A stretch of DNA of 64,000 nt, taken from NCBI RefSeq assembly GCF_905171775.1, contig NC_053489.1, positions 392,297,483-392,361,482 on the forward strand. Direction: 5' to 3'. Made by a program: the position numbers and the translations under genes. How positions within the stretch are numbered: position 1 is the stretch's first letter; every line of letters starts with the position of its first letter. Shown here in pieces: positions 11,021-22,516 of the stretch. The stretch is from Rana temporaria. Taxonomy: Eukaryota > Chordata > Amphibia > Anura > Ranidae. Under the pieces are notes generated by a model. It had not been told where the DNA came from. It made no database searches and was given only the letters and a program-made list of their open reading frames with translations.

Positions 11021-12620
11021 TAAGAGTAGCCTCCAAGGTTTGACATCACACATTGTACTCATACTGCCAAGGAAAAATTACTTTACAGTATTGTAACCAT
11101 TATAATTCACACACAAAGTAACTTCCATACATCAGAGTAAAAATAAAATGTTTACAGCATAATATACGGAAATATAAACACACAAACAAAAAAACAAGGA
11201 AAATTACATTTAGCCTACAATGCTGCAAATAAAGCTGGAGTTTCACAACTACTAGTCTGTAACATCTCTTCACTGGTCGCTGTCCTCACCCTCCCTCTCC
11301 TGGCCACCATCCTCACCCTCCCTCTCCTGGCCACCGTCCTCACCCTCCTGCCCATCCACACGCTGCTGTCTGTCTGGCCACAGATTCTCGTCAACATCGC
11401 AGCGTATATCCTCCCTTGCGATGCAACAAGGGAAGAAATGGCGTGCATGTCGCAACCATCCCCTACACTGATATCCTTACAGGCAGCGTCCATTGCATGG
11501 AGCAGTGACCTCTGATCTTGAGCCCAATGCTCATACACTCTCCACCTCAAGCGGAAAAAAACTCCTTAATAGAATTGAGGAAAGGAGAGTAAGGTGGTAG
11601 GAACACCATATCCATCCTTGGATGAGCAGTGAACCAGGCCCTGATAAGCGGGCCACGGTGGAAATTCACATTGTCCCATACAATTATATATTGTGGTAGG
11701 TGAGGCCCTATGAGACCTCTCTAATTTTCAGGGATCAAATCCAAATGAAGGCTGTCCAAGAAGATGAGGAGCTTCTGTGAAGGTGGTTCAAGAAGATGAG
11801 GAGCTTCTGTGTATTGTATGGGCCAGGACTGGGGATGTGAGTGGCCACACCATTCTCAGAAATGGCAGTACACATAGTTATATTGCCCCCTCGCTGGCCT
11901 AGGACATCCACGTGGCCCGGTGGCCAATAAAATTACGGCCACGTCTTCGGCCCTTGGCCAGGTTGAAGCCAGCCTCATCCACATACACGAGTATGTGAGA
12001 GGTCTCGTTTCCTTCCAATGCCATTATTCTCTACAATAGAGTAAAAAAAGAAAACATCAAATCAGTCATACAGAAGTGTCATACTCTACAGTTACAGACA
12101 GTTACCTAGGAATGTTATATGTTCTACACAAGTTCAATATACTACTGACCAGTATTCCAGTGGTTCCAAACCTGGGGTACATGTTTCCTATGCAGAGGTG
12201 CTACAGGGGGTATTTGACAGAAAGGGGAGGGGACAAATTATCAACGACTAGACTTACTGAAATGTTACAGTAAAACCCACAGTATTCGATAGATTTACAT
12301 GGGAGGCACTACTGTAATTGCAACTCTTTGACCCTTTTTCTTACTGTATTGTACGTTATATTCTTCAAAATAAGAATTATAATGATAATTGCATTATACA
12401 CTAAGCTGCAGTTTTTAGGCAAAATGTTTATAAATCAGATACGTAAAACAAATACTTTCATACCTGGATTACCTGGATTCAGAAATCAGGTAAAGTGGGT
12501 ACTGAAACCAATACATTTTGGGAACCACTGCTTATGGTAATTGTAAAAAGGTTATCTTGATGGACAACCAGTGACTGACTTACATGTACATACTGGTACC
12601 GCAGCTCTTTCACTCTGTCA

Positions 12621-12892
12621 GGCCCCGTACACATGTCCGAGGAACTCGACATGCCAAACACATCGAGTTCCTCGTCGAGTTCTGTGTTGAACCCGCCGAG
12701 GATCTCGGCGGGTCGACTTTCTTCATTGAACAACGAGGAAATAGAGAACATGTTCTCTATTTGGCCCGACGAGTTCCTCGTCGGCTTCCTCGCTGAAAAG
12801 TGTACACACGACCGAGTTTCTCAGCAGAATCCAGCTCCGATCGAGTTTCTGGCTGAATTCTGCCGAGAAACTCGGTCGTGTGTACGGGGGCC
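12621..12892. mobile_element. GGCC-GTACACACG MITE, copy D, inside a transposase exon
   Basis: Ends GGCCCCGTACACATGTCCG and its inverse CGGTCGTGTGTACGGGGGCC. A perfect 3-bp duplication TCA lies at 12618-12620 and 12893-12895. The exon reading frame resumes across the insertion when one TCA is removed, which proves the target size. Confidence 0.92.
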
Positions 12893-13310
12893 TCAGAGTT
12901 CCTCTCAAATGGTACCCTGTAAATTTGCTTCATTGTCATCTGATGCTTCTTCAATATGCGGTCTATTGTGGAGATGCTTATAGAGTTGACATTTTGAAAT
13001 ATGGCATTGTCTTGTAGGATTGCAGTGCGGATCTGTCTCAATGTGATTGCATTATTTTCAATCACCATGTTACAGATCTCTTGTTCTTGTTGTTCATTGA
13101 GAAGTTTTCCTCGGCCACCCGTGCCAGGTTGTCGTCCAATCCTAGACTAGAATTCAAAGGACAACACTCCATTCGTAATTTATACCTTATGTATTCCGTA
13201 CATAACGAGTTACCAATGTAATCGTGTTGTTGTTTTACTTACAGTAACTTTACCACAATTCTAATGCATCACTGCACAGTGACTGGAATACTACTGTAAA
13301 CTGTATCATC

Positions 13311-13367
13311 AATATTGTAGAAAATAAACTATTCCATAGTATTCCATAGTTTATTTTCTACAATATT
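13311..13367. repeat. Perfect 21-bp-stem hairpin
   Basis: The arms 13311-13331 and 13347-13367 are exact inverse complements (AATATTGTAGAAAATAAACT + A). The 15-nt loop and arm edge contain two tandem copies of ATTCCATAGT. It lies in the presumed first intron of the decayed transposase gene. Confidence 0.9.
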
Positions 13368-13827
13368 TTTCTCGTAATTGTTAGTATCATACGTAACATC
13401 CCACTGAGGTAAGATACTGTAATACTGTAGGCCTATCACACACACACACACTAAATAAATACGTAAATGAGTAAATAAACATATTTGTTGCTCTATGCAC
13501 AGTGTCTTGTCCTATACATTATATAATTCCATCATTGACTGACTACATAACTGTTTTCCCTGCGAAAGGTTTGGATGATAGAGGAGACTGTAGAGCAAGG
13601 CACATTAGGCTGCACTCTGTGACCTGCCTCGCCATTGTGAGGCCATGGTTGATGACATGGTCTATAATTGTGGCCCGAATTTCATCAGCGACAGCATGGT
13701 GTCTTCGTGCTCCTTGGCCTCTTCACCCTATTCCACCACCACACACCCTTACTCCTCCTCCTCTCCTTCTTCCTCTTCCTCGAGCAGGCAGTTGCCCTTG
13801 TTCATTTACTTGGCCAGGTGCCTCCAT

Positions 13828-14251
13828 GTTCAGAAATTGTACTGGTCCTGCATGGTCAAGCTCTATATATACATTTGGCAGCATTCCCAATCGTGGACAG
13901 CACCTGTCAGGTAACTAAACATACTGCTGCTTTGTTAGTCAAGTTCTAGTTGCACCTGACTGTCAATTGCTGTAATAATTTTATCAAATGTTCCAAGAGA
14001 TTCATATATGGTATTGATGGTATTATGTTCCTGAATAATTTTGACAATTGAACAGACTATTGTGCATGTGATGACTTAAACAATGAAATGACGCTGACAC
14101 GTTTTGGAGAGAACAACCATTAGACTGAGAATTGACAATCAGTTTAGATCAACAAGGTCTATTCACTTGGAAATTGTGCTAAATGTAGGCTACTTGTACT
14201 TAATCATTTGAAAGATGTACTGAGACATTGAGACATGTACTGAGACATTTG
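13828..14251. other. No gene seen
   Basis: AT-rich stretch between the transposase remnant and the LTR. Nothing recognisable. Confidence 0.5.
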
Positions 14252-15231
14252 TGTAGCGCCCTGCTCCTGTTGAGTAGGTGTTATTTTGTAAATTTAGTTA
14301 CCTGAGCTGTAGTTTAGCTCAGAGGATTATACCAAATTGTGGGTTTTTGTTCCAGTCCAGCTGTATTGCACATGTTCCCCTTGCCTGCAGGTGTCGCTGT
14401 CACCGGGAGTCAAGTTTGGAAATGCAATAGGCTGGGTGCATTGGGTGCCTTCTTCCCAGAAGCATCCCAGTGAGCGTAGCCAGCCCGCTGTGCATTCTGG
14501 GGGAGGGTACTTAAGGGACAGACACCGTTCTGGCGGGGTCTTCCGATCCTGACCTGATCGCTCTCCTGGCCATAGGGATGCACTGACAGTGTTTTTTCGG
14601 TCTCTGGGACTGCTGACCCGAGGCTCTGCAACTGAGAGTAGGCCCAGGAGTTTCTGGGACCTACTGGTCCAGGGGTGGTCCTGTGCTGTCTTGCCTGCAG
14701 GAAGAAGCTGAGTGATTTGGGACTCAACTAAAGGCGCATCCGGACCAACTTGCCTCACTGTGCTGCCGGCCTGGCTGAGAGATCCTGGCACCGTGATTTG
14801 TGTACTTTCTTTGAAATTTCGCTAAGTGAGTGCGTGGTTACACGATCCTGTGGCACAGGGCTCAGTAAACGATTCAATGACACTCATCAAGTCTGTGGCA
14901 GAGACTTTGAACGAGCTTCGTACTGGCTGCTAGGTCAGTGAGAGTGGGCTTATTCGGTGGTTGCTAAATCCAGCGTGGAACCGATTTGTCCTCTGGATCT
15001 AAGACTGTATCCTTGATTCGCAAAGCAAGGTACCTGAATCTTTTCTATCCCTCTACCCCCCTGTTGGAGAACCTTTTTAATAAAACTCTTGAAGAAAAAG
15101 AGACCCAAGTGTTTGTGAGGACATTTTTTTTAATAACTCTTCAGGAGGGACCCCTAGATCGAGTGTGGTGAACAGTAAGGTAACGGCAGGCCCAAAATTA
15201 AACCAGCAGCTCCTTTGGGGGTAGTGCTACA
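14252..15231 (+). mobile_element. 5' LTR of a retroviral-type LTR element
   Basis: It starts TGTAGCGCCCTGCTCCTGTTG and ends GGTAGTGCTACA, giving short inverted TGTAGC/GCTACA ends. It carries a promoter-like GGTACTTAAG near 14507 and AATAAA near 15078. It is followed at once by a primer-binding site, so it is a 5' LTR and not a solo LTR. The relative at 49579-50630 shares the first 20-odd bases, the CTTAAG promoter block and the last 28 bases. No 3' LTR or pol is found here. The flank before it (ATTTG) is not repeated downstream. Confidence 0.8.
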
Positions 15232-15233
15232 CG

Positions 15234-15251
15234 TGGGGGCTCATCTGGGAT
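15234..15251 (+). promoter_or_regulatory. Primer-binding site, tRNA-Pro type
   Basis: TGGGGGCTCATCTGGGAT lies two bases after the LTR end. It differs at two positions from the complement of the tRNA-Pro 3' end used by gammaretrovirus-like elements, which I recall as TGGGGGCTCGTCCGGGAT. Confidence 0.8.
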
Positions 15252-15303
15252 TTGCTGTTACCTCTCGAAACTCAATTAGACTGTTCATCTGGGACTTATG
15301 TTA

Positions 15304-15779
15304 GGCCCCGTACACACCATAGAATCCATCCGCTGAAAAATCTCAGCGGATCGGTTTCAGCGGATAGATTCTATGGTGTGTACATTCCTGCGGATATTTA
15401 TCCGCGGAAATTTCCCAATTCCAGCAGATAAAAATTTGTAGACATGTCTACAAATCTATCCGCCTGAATTGGCTCCCGCGGATCGATCCGGTGGTCTGTA
15501 CAGACTCACCGGATCGATCCGTCCGAAGGGATCCCCCCGCATGCGTCGTAATGATTCGACGCATGGAATTCCTTATATGACAGCGTCGCGCTCGTCGCCG
15601 CGTCATCATCGCGACGACGGCGCAACACGTCATCGCGAGGGGATTTCGGCGCGGATTTCGATCCTATGGTGAGTACACTCCATCGGATCCAAATCCGCTG
15701 AAATCCTCGAGAGGATTTATCCGCGGAAACGGTCCGCTGGACCGTATCCGCGGATAAATCCTCTCGTGTGTACTAGGCC
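15304..15779. mobile_element. GGCC-GTACACACG MITE, copy E
   Basis: Ends GGCCCCGTACACACCATAG and CTCGTGTGTACTAGGCC. A perfect TTA duplication lies at 15301-15303 and 15780-15782. The interior repeats ATCCGCGGATAAAT-type palindromes. It interrupts the leader of the LTR element. Confidence 0.9.
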
Positions 15780-15782
15780 TTA

Positions 15783-16325
15783 CAGAGGGCGAAGGACTGT
15801 GACATTTTCTTTTCCTGAAGAAAAGGGGGGAGAACGTTGCAGTCATTTCTGAAGCCGCGTGGACTGTGGGCGGAGCCAAGAAAGTAAGAAAGCCTGCGAG
15901 TTACGTGCCAAAAAGGACAAGTGTGAGGAGTCCCCACCTACTTGCCGTGTGAGAAGCTGCGTGTGTGTCCAACACTCAGAAGGAATCGGAAACACCACCA
16001 TGTCTTCAGTGCTATGGGGCCCAGGATGTTTCCTGCGGGTACCGCTACAAGTGTCATGCTGCTGGGGACTGTGCTGACGGACACTGGCATTCGTCTGAAG
16101 TCGTGTGGGCGGTTCATTGCTGTACACCATTGGAGATGTGGAAGCATTAGGTATGCTGTGCAACAGGTGCGATAGACTGGTTATTCACCCCCGTCCATTT
16201 GTCCATTGTCTACGTTGCGGGAAGTACCCGTTTGTTGTAGAGCAACCCACCAATGCCGCCTCATGCCTACAGAGTGGACTGGGCCACGGGCAATGTGACA
16301 GAGGAAGTTGCTGCCAACTTTAAAT
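15783..16325 (+). other. Cysteine-rich open segments, possibly LTR-element interior
   Basis: One frame gives CLQCYGAQDVSCGYRYKCHA then GDCADGHWH; the next frame gives MLCNRCDRLVIHP and CLRCGKYPF. Repeated C-x2-C pairs suggest one decayed zinc-binding coding region with a frame change near 16110. It lies downstream of the LTR and primer site, on the same strand, so it may be the first internal ORF of that element. I recognise no family, and no intact ORF of convincing length exists. Confidence 0.35.
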
Positions 16326-16849
16326 AAATTATGTGGCTGTGTGGGCGTGAGAACCGCACAGGTCTGTCATTTTCAAAATGTGACAGCGTCTGTGGAGAGT
16401 GGATCCCCTGTCCACTTTTACAGTGTGATGGAGAGGAGGGTGCTTATTAGTAAGATATGTTATGTTATATGTTACATCCAAAATACAAATGTAACATGTT
16501 ATTAAAGGTGAACTTATCCCTTAGATGATATTATCTCTATGGAGACTCTACGTTTCCATCATTATGAATGACCCTGAAGAAACCCGCCAAGCTTGAACTT
16601 GGTGGGTGGCATTTTTTTTAATATGGCTATTAGACTATAAATGAATGAGCTCTTACACCTCCCATATTTGGAAGGATTATGTATTTTGATCTGAACACCC
16701 TATGGTTCCCTCAATACAGAAGAAATCCTACCAATGTCTCCAACCAATGGCCTTCCTAATTCCACATCTTCTTCCTGAGGATTGGAAACCAAAACTGAAC
16801 AGCATTTTCAAAATTATGCCAAACAATTGTTTTGTTAAGGGGTAAAACT
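16326..16849. other. No gene seen
   Basis: No recognisable coding or repeat structure, apart from a short GCCAAGCTTGAACTTGGTGG imperfect palindrome near 16588. Confidence 0.4.
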
Positions 16850-17150
16850 ATTGATTTGCCTGTCCAATGTACAGTATGTCCTTTTTGGCACCCAAGTTAA
16901 TAAATACATTTCTCAATATTGAACCTCATCTGCCATGTAGCTGTCCAACTGACTATTTTATCAAGGTCTTCCTTTAATGATGCTATATGCTGTGTCCCTG
17001 AAGAAATTGGTATCATCAGTAATTATTGAAATGGAGCTTTTGAATTGCAACCTCTATATCATTAACAAATTGAACAGCATTGGTCCAAGCTGACAGAATC
17101 ATGGGGCACACCACTCTTTAGACCATTTAGAGAATGAGTCATGTATCTCT
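16850..17150 (-). pseudogene. CR1-like LINE reverse-transcriptase scrap
   Basis: On the minus strand broken frames give SGVPHDSVSLDQC (compare SGVPQGSVLGP), then LKEDLDKIVSWTATWQMRFN and IEKC, the pattern seen just after the catalytic FADD motif of CR1/L2 reverse transcriptases. It has many stops. The same WQMRFN block occurs in the CR1 element at 53205-55760. Confidence 0.8.
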
Positions 17151-17736
17151 ACTGTCTGGACCTATTAACCTATTAATGTTTCCTATCCATGTACATACAA
17201 TTTTATAAACTCCATCTGACCTTATAGATTAACCAGTTTAATATAACTTATATTGGTTTACCGTGTTATCGCCTCATAACAACCTGACACACTAAATCTA
17301 AGCTCTCATGAAACAGCTAACTCCAGAGTTTAAATATATGTATTTACTGTATTACTTTCAATTCTGTTCGGCTAATCTTGTAATCCAACACTGCAACACT
17401 GTGTAGCCAGAAGAGTGGCATTGCTTGTTTGTAATTTCAGATTAGAAACGCAGCTATGGGGCTGTTCTGACTCTGACTCAATCTAAGCACTGCAAGTGCA
17501 ATCTCTATAACTGATCCACTTGAGGCAAGAAAGCTGTAATTTACAGTCTCGGTTGAACTAGCAGAGTTCGATCAAAATGACATCTTGCAGATCGTAAAAA
17601 ACTTTAATTCAAAACTTGTGTAGATCTTCACAGATGAACATCAGATAGGTAAAAAATCACAATGTGTCCAGATCCAGCAATTACATATGCTCATAGCAGA
17701 AACTAAAAACACACTGAAAAGAAGATGATGATAGCT

Positions 17737-18469
17737 CAGTGGTTCTCAAACTTTTTTTGCCTTGTAGCGCACCGAAAAGATCTATACATTTTCACGGCTG
17801 AAGAAATTTAACAATTTTTGTGGTGGAGAACTTATTTATTTTTACATATATATATTTAGTTTTACTTTTGCTTGCTTCCTTGCTTTTCATTTAACAGTTT
17901 CTCTTTCAGAGTTCCAGACTTGATTAAGTATTTCTCCATGGCTAAACAATGAACATATTTTATTTATAAGTTGGAATGCAAGGGTCTCTATTATTATAAT
18001 ATAATTAGAGCGATCAAGTTCTCCCGAGATCTCGCACAAGTCTTGCATTACGAAAGGAACCAATGAATGACATACTGACAGAGATTGTGTTATTATATAT
18101 ACAGGCATTACCCCACTTTTAAGTACCCAATGGGGTTTATTTACTAAAGCTGCAAAGCGCAAAATCAGGCTCACTTCTGCATAAAAACCAACGAGCTTCC
18201 AGGTTTTATTACCATGCTTAATTGAACAAGCTGGGGTTAGAAGCTCATTGGTTTCTATGCGAGAAGTGAGCCTGACTTTCCAGCTTTAGTAAATAAACCC
18301 CATTGTGTACTTAAAAGTGGGTATGTTCGTTTTTAACTTTTGTGACATTGATTTGCCATTACATTTTTCGATATGTTAAAGGTTTCAAAACACTAGCAAT
18401 TTAAAATATTTTTCAAAACTCCCACGGCACACCGGCAGTGTGTCGCGGCACACAGTTTGAGGATCACTG
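17737..18469. mobile_element. hAT-Charlie-type non-autonomous element
   Basis: CAGTGGTTCTCAAACTTTTT at the left and CAGTTTGAGGATCACTG at the right match the classic vertebrate hAT-Charlie terminal repeat. The flanks TGATAGCT and TACTAGCG agree at 5 of 8 positions, a decayed 8-bp duplication. No transposase. It contains a younger MITE at 18113-18321. Confidence 0.85.
18113..18321. mobile_element. Short MITE with 41-bp inverted ends
   Basis: CCCACTTTTAAGTACCCAAT followed by GGGGTTTATTTACTAAAGCTG is inverted at the other side with few changes. The centre holds CAGGCTCACTTCTGCAT and its approximate inverse. No ORF. Confidence 0.85.
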
Positions 18470-18644
18470 TACTAGCGATACAGAGTATCTCCTAGCTACA
18501 GAGTGAGGAAAGGAGGAAATTGGCAAACAAGCAAAAATTCATGTGTAACATAATAGGGGCATAACCACACTAAATTACATAATCCCTCTGCTCTCCCCTC
18601 TTGTAAGCATGCTCTCATTACCTGAACTAATGTATTGCACAATA

Positions 18645-20254
18645 CAGGTGGTTATCCAAAAATTAGCATATTGTGATAAAGTTCATTATTTTCTGTAATG
18701 TACTAATAAACATTAGACTTTCATATATTTTAGATTCATTACACACAACTGAAGTAGTTCAAGCCTTTTTATTGTTTTAATATTGATGATTTTGGCATAC
18801 AGCTCATGAAAACCCAAAATTCCTATTTCAAAAAATTAGCATATTTCATCCAACCAATAAAAGAAAAGTGTTTTTAATAAAAAAAAAGTCAACCTTCAAA
18901 TAATTATGTTCAGTTATGCACTCAATACTTGGTCGGGAATCCTTTTGCAGAAATGACTGCTTCAATGCGGCGTGGCATGGAGGCAATCAGCCTGTGGCAC
19001 TGCTGAGGTGTTATGGAGGCCCAGGATGCTTCGGTAGCGGCCTTAAGCTCATCCAGAGTGTTGGGTCTTGCGTCTCTCAACTTTCTCTTCCCAATATCCC
19101 ACAGATTCTCTATGGGGTTCAGGTCAGGAGAGTTGGCAGGCCAATTGAGCACAGTAATACCATGGTCAGTAAACCATTTACCAGTGGTTTTGGCACTGTG
19201 AGCAGGTGCCAGGTCGTGCTGAAAAATGAAATCTTCATCTCCATAAAGCTTTTCAGCAGATGGAAGCATGAAGTGCTCCAAAATCTCCTGATAGCTAGCT
19301 GCATTCACCCTGCCCGTGATAAAACACAGTGGACCAACACCAGCAGCTGACATGGCACCCCAGACCATCACTGACTGTGGGTACTTGACACTGGACTTCA
19401 GGCATTTTGGCATTTCCTTCTCCCCAGTCTTCCTCCAGACTCTGGCACCTTGATTACCGAATGACATGCAAAATTAGCTTTCATCCGAAAAAGTACTTTG
19501 GACCACTGAGCAACAGTCCAGTGTTGCTTCTCTGTAGCCCAGGTCAGGTGCTTCTGCCGCTGTTTCTGGTTCAAAAGTGGCTTGACCTGGGGAATGCGGC
19601 ACCTGTAGCCCATTTCCTGCACACGCCTGTACACGGTGGCTCTGGATGTTTCTACTCCAGACTCAGTCCACTGCTTCCGCAGGTCCCCCAAGGTTTGGAA
19701 TCGGTCCTTCTCCACAATCTTCCTCAGGGTCCGGTCACCTCTTCTCGTTGTGCAGCGTTTTCTGCCACACTTTTTCCTTCCCACAGACTTCCCACTGAGG
19801 TGCCTTGATACAGCACTCGGGGAACAGCCTATTAGTTCAGAAATTTCTTTCTGTGTCTTACCCTCTTGCTTGAGGGTGTCAATGATGGCCTTCTGGACAG
19901 CAGTCAGGTCGGCAGTCTTACCCATGATTGCGGTTTGGAGTAATGAACCAGGCTGGGAGTTTTTAAAAGCCTCAGGAATCGTTTGCAGGTGTTTAGAGTT
20001 AATTAGTTGATTCAGATGATTAGGTTAAGAGCTCGTTTAGAGAACCTTTTCATGATATGCTAATTTTTTGAGATAGGAATTTTGGGTTTTCATGAGCTTT
20101 ATGCCAAAATCAGCAATATTAAAACAATAAAAAGGCTTAAACTACTTCAGTTGTGTGTAATGAATCTAAAATATATGAAAGTCTAATGTTTATCAGTACA
20201 TTACAGAAAATAATGAACTTTATCACAATATGCTAATTTTTTGAGAACCACCTG
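18645..20254 (-). mobile_element. Tc1/mariner-like element with long inverted repeats
   Basis: Ends CAGGTGGTTATCCAAAAA and its inverse, with roughly 200-bp inverted repeats. TA duplications lie at 18643-18644 and 20255-20256. 1610 bp with a broken minus-strand transposase. Confidence 0.95.
18922..19925 (-). pseudogene. Tc1-like (DD34E) transposase, two lesions
   Basis: It starts MGKTADLTAVQKAIIDTLKQ at the ATG at 19923-19925 and has an N-terminal helix-turn-helix domain (QKEISELIGCSPSAVSRHL), a GRKR basic stretch and a second HTH region. The catalytic core follows: FSDES in the shifted frame, QHDLAPAHSAKT, and WPANSPDLNPIENLW; the last two acidic residues are 34 apart, hence DD34E. It stops at 18922 after AKGFPTKY. 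A frame change near 19490 and a TAA just after FSDES break it. Otherwise almost complete, so fairly recent. Confidence 0.93.
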
Positions 20255-20568
20255 TACAATACAACCTTATTAGCTTTAGAGTACTGACTGTGGTGGCAGT
20301 CAGGAGCACTATTTTTTACTATTTAATTTGGAGATTTGGATACATCTGAATCTCTGAATAACCAAAAGTTTGTCTGAATTTGTATTCTGACCGAAACAAA
20401 TTGCATATGTATATTGATAACTGTCACATTGGGTTGTGTTCTCAACCAAACTGTCAAACCATCAAATGGCTGATGTTATAACTGATCACATGTGCAGCAT
20501 CATGACAGTTGCAGATCAAACAGAAGCAGCTTTATTGTCTGTAAAGGACAGGCATGTTTAATTCCACT

Positions 20569-21485
20569 TTAACCACTTAAGACCCAGACCATTACGCAGG
20601 TAAAGGACCTGGCCAGTTTTTGAGATTCGGCACTGCGTCGCTTTAACTGACAATCGCGCGGTCGTGCGATGTGGCTCCCAAACAAATAGAGCTTTCTTTT
20701 GGTGGTATTTGATCACCTCTGCGGTTTTTATTTTTTGCGCTATAAACAAAAATAGAGCGTCAATTTTGAAAAAAAATTAAAATATTTTTTACTTTTTGCT
20801 ATAATAAATACCCCCAAAAAGGATATAAAAAAAACGTTTTTTTCTCAGTTTAGGCCGATACATATTCTTGTACATATTTTTGGTAAAAAAAATCACAATA
20901 AGCCTTTATCGATTGGTTTGCGCAAAATTTATAGCGTTTACAAAATAGGGGATAGTTTTATTGCATTTTTATTAATAATTTTTTTTTTACTACTAATGGC
21001 AGCGATCAGCGATTTTTTTCATGACTGCGGCAATAAGGCAGATACATCGGACAATTTTGACACATTTTTGGGACCATTGTCATTTTCACAGCAAAAAATG
21101 CTATAAAAATGCATTGTTTACTGTGAAAATGACAATTGCAATTTGGAAGTTAACCACTAGGGAGTGCTGAAGGGGTTAAGTGTGACCTCATATGTGTTTC
21201 TAACTGTAGGGGGCAGGGCTGGACGTGTGACATCATTGATCGCCTTTCCCTATATCAGGGAACAGACGATCAATGACAGTGCCACAGTGAATAATAGGGA
21301 GGCTGTGTTTACACAGAGCTCTCCCTGTTCTTCAGCTCCGGGAACCGATTGCGGGACTCCGGCGGCGGCGATCGGGTCCGCTGGGCACTTAAAGAGGATG
21401 TACAGGTACGTGCTTGTGCCGAGCCGTGCCATTCTGCCTACGTATATGTGCGTATATGTGCAGGAGGCGGTCCTTAAGTGGTTAA
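20569..21485 (-). mobile_element. TTAA-family element, copy 2 (full length)
   Basis: TTAA CCACTTAAGACC at the left and GGTCCTTAAGTGG TTAA at the right give inverted ends within TTAA targets. Copies 1 and 4 lie in the opposite orientation. The internal open frame at 20918-21106 lacks an ATG start and is not called as a gene. Confidence 0.88.
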
Positions 21486-22113
21486 ATGTCAGCAAATCGG
21501 CCTCTACAAACTCAGCAGTGTCTAAAAATGCCTAAAAATGGAGAGCAACTGAACGTGCAGGCACGTATTTTTACATTTTTACATAGCTGTATCTGCAAAA
21601 GGGGCCAGCCTGAAGTGATTTAGCAGGACTTAATTTGCTGGCTAAAATTCCACTTTAAGGAATGTAAAAATATTACAGCCGAATTTGGAGTGGTCTCTAC
21701 CTTTTTAGATCAGGTCTCTTAATATTAATGCATAGAAACCTAAATATGGAAAAACACAGAATCATTGGGGTTGATTTACCTAAAGTAGAAGTAAAGGCAA
21801 AACCTTGTTTTGATAGAGTAGAGATGGATTAAAAACCCCAGTCGGGTTTTTATTGCTGTCTGTGCCCCCAATAGAGAAAATATATTTTAGTAGACAAATT
21901 TTTGATGATGTTGGGGCTAACCTACTAGATGAGTTCCTTCAAAAACTGAAAAACGATATGCAAGTGTACCTAGAAGAATTAATGCCGTTTTGAAGGTAAA
22001 GGGTGGTCATGCCAAAATATTGATTTGATTTTGGGTTTATCTTAAGTTCATTTAATTTCCATAATGTTAATTGAAAAAAATAAATATTAACACTTCTATT
22101 ACATAGTTACTAA
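21486..22113. other. No gene seen
   Basis: No convincing coding or structured repeat, apart from tail sequence following the TTAA element. Confidence 0.45.
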
Positions 22114-22348
22114 GGGCCAGATTCACAAAAGAGATACGACAGCGTATCTCCTGAGGCGGGAGCGCGCCTAATTTAAATGGTACCCGCCCCATTTGAATTG
22201 GGCCGCCTTGCGCCGGATGTGTTTACGATACACCGCCGCAAATTTCCAGGTAAGTGCTTTGTGGATCGGGCACTAACACTGAAAACTTGAGGCGGTGTAA
22301 CGTAAACGGGTTACGTTACGCTGCGTGGCAGGTACGAGAATCTGGCCC
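22114..22348. mobile_element. GGGCCAGATTC MITE, copy 1
   Basis: Ends GGGCCAGATTCACAAAAGAG and GAGAATCTGGCCC are inverse; flanks TAA/ATA. GATACGACAGCGTATC is an inner palindrome. Same family as 57236-57892. Confidence 0.82.
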
Positions 22349-22446
22349 ATAGTTAGTCTGGTCTGGTTGACAAAGTCCAACTATTTCTGAAAGCATTCTT
22401 AATTTACAGCATTTTTTCACACCTGCCTATAACTTTTATACAGTAC

Positions 22447-22450
22447 TGTG

Positions 22451-22515
<65 letters not shown>
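22447..22515. repeat. (TA)n microsatellite
   Basis: About 30 TA units, bordered by GTGTATATG on one side and CATATACAG on the other. Confidence 0.96.

Positions 22516-22516
<1 letters not shown>

Larger units (their letters stand above)
11260..13827 (-). pseudogene. IS630/Tc1/mariner-type transposase gene with introns, decayed
   Basis: The minus strand gives a discontinuous DDE transposase. Exon 1 starts at the ATG at 13825-13827 (Arg/Gly-rich start, then DEIRATIIDHVINHGLTM after a frame change). A second exon opens after CTAG at about 13143 (GRQPGTGGRGKLL, then ICNMVIENNAITLRQIR). It ends with a GTAAGT donor at about 12587. A pyrimidine-rich acceptor near 12037 opens the catalytic exon (HILVYVDEAGFNLAKG, NITMC, IIVWDNVNFH, PPYSPFLN). 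Lesions are a MITE insertion (12621-12892), frame changes near 13720 and 11543, and NSIKEFF where the family has an acidic residue in the NPIEEFF motif. A 30-bp tandem triplication lies at 11275-11350. Dead gene; family assignment from motifs. Confidence 0.85.
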
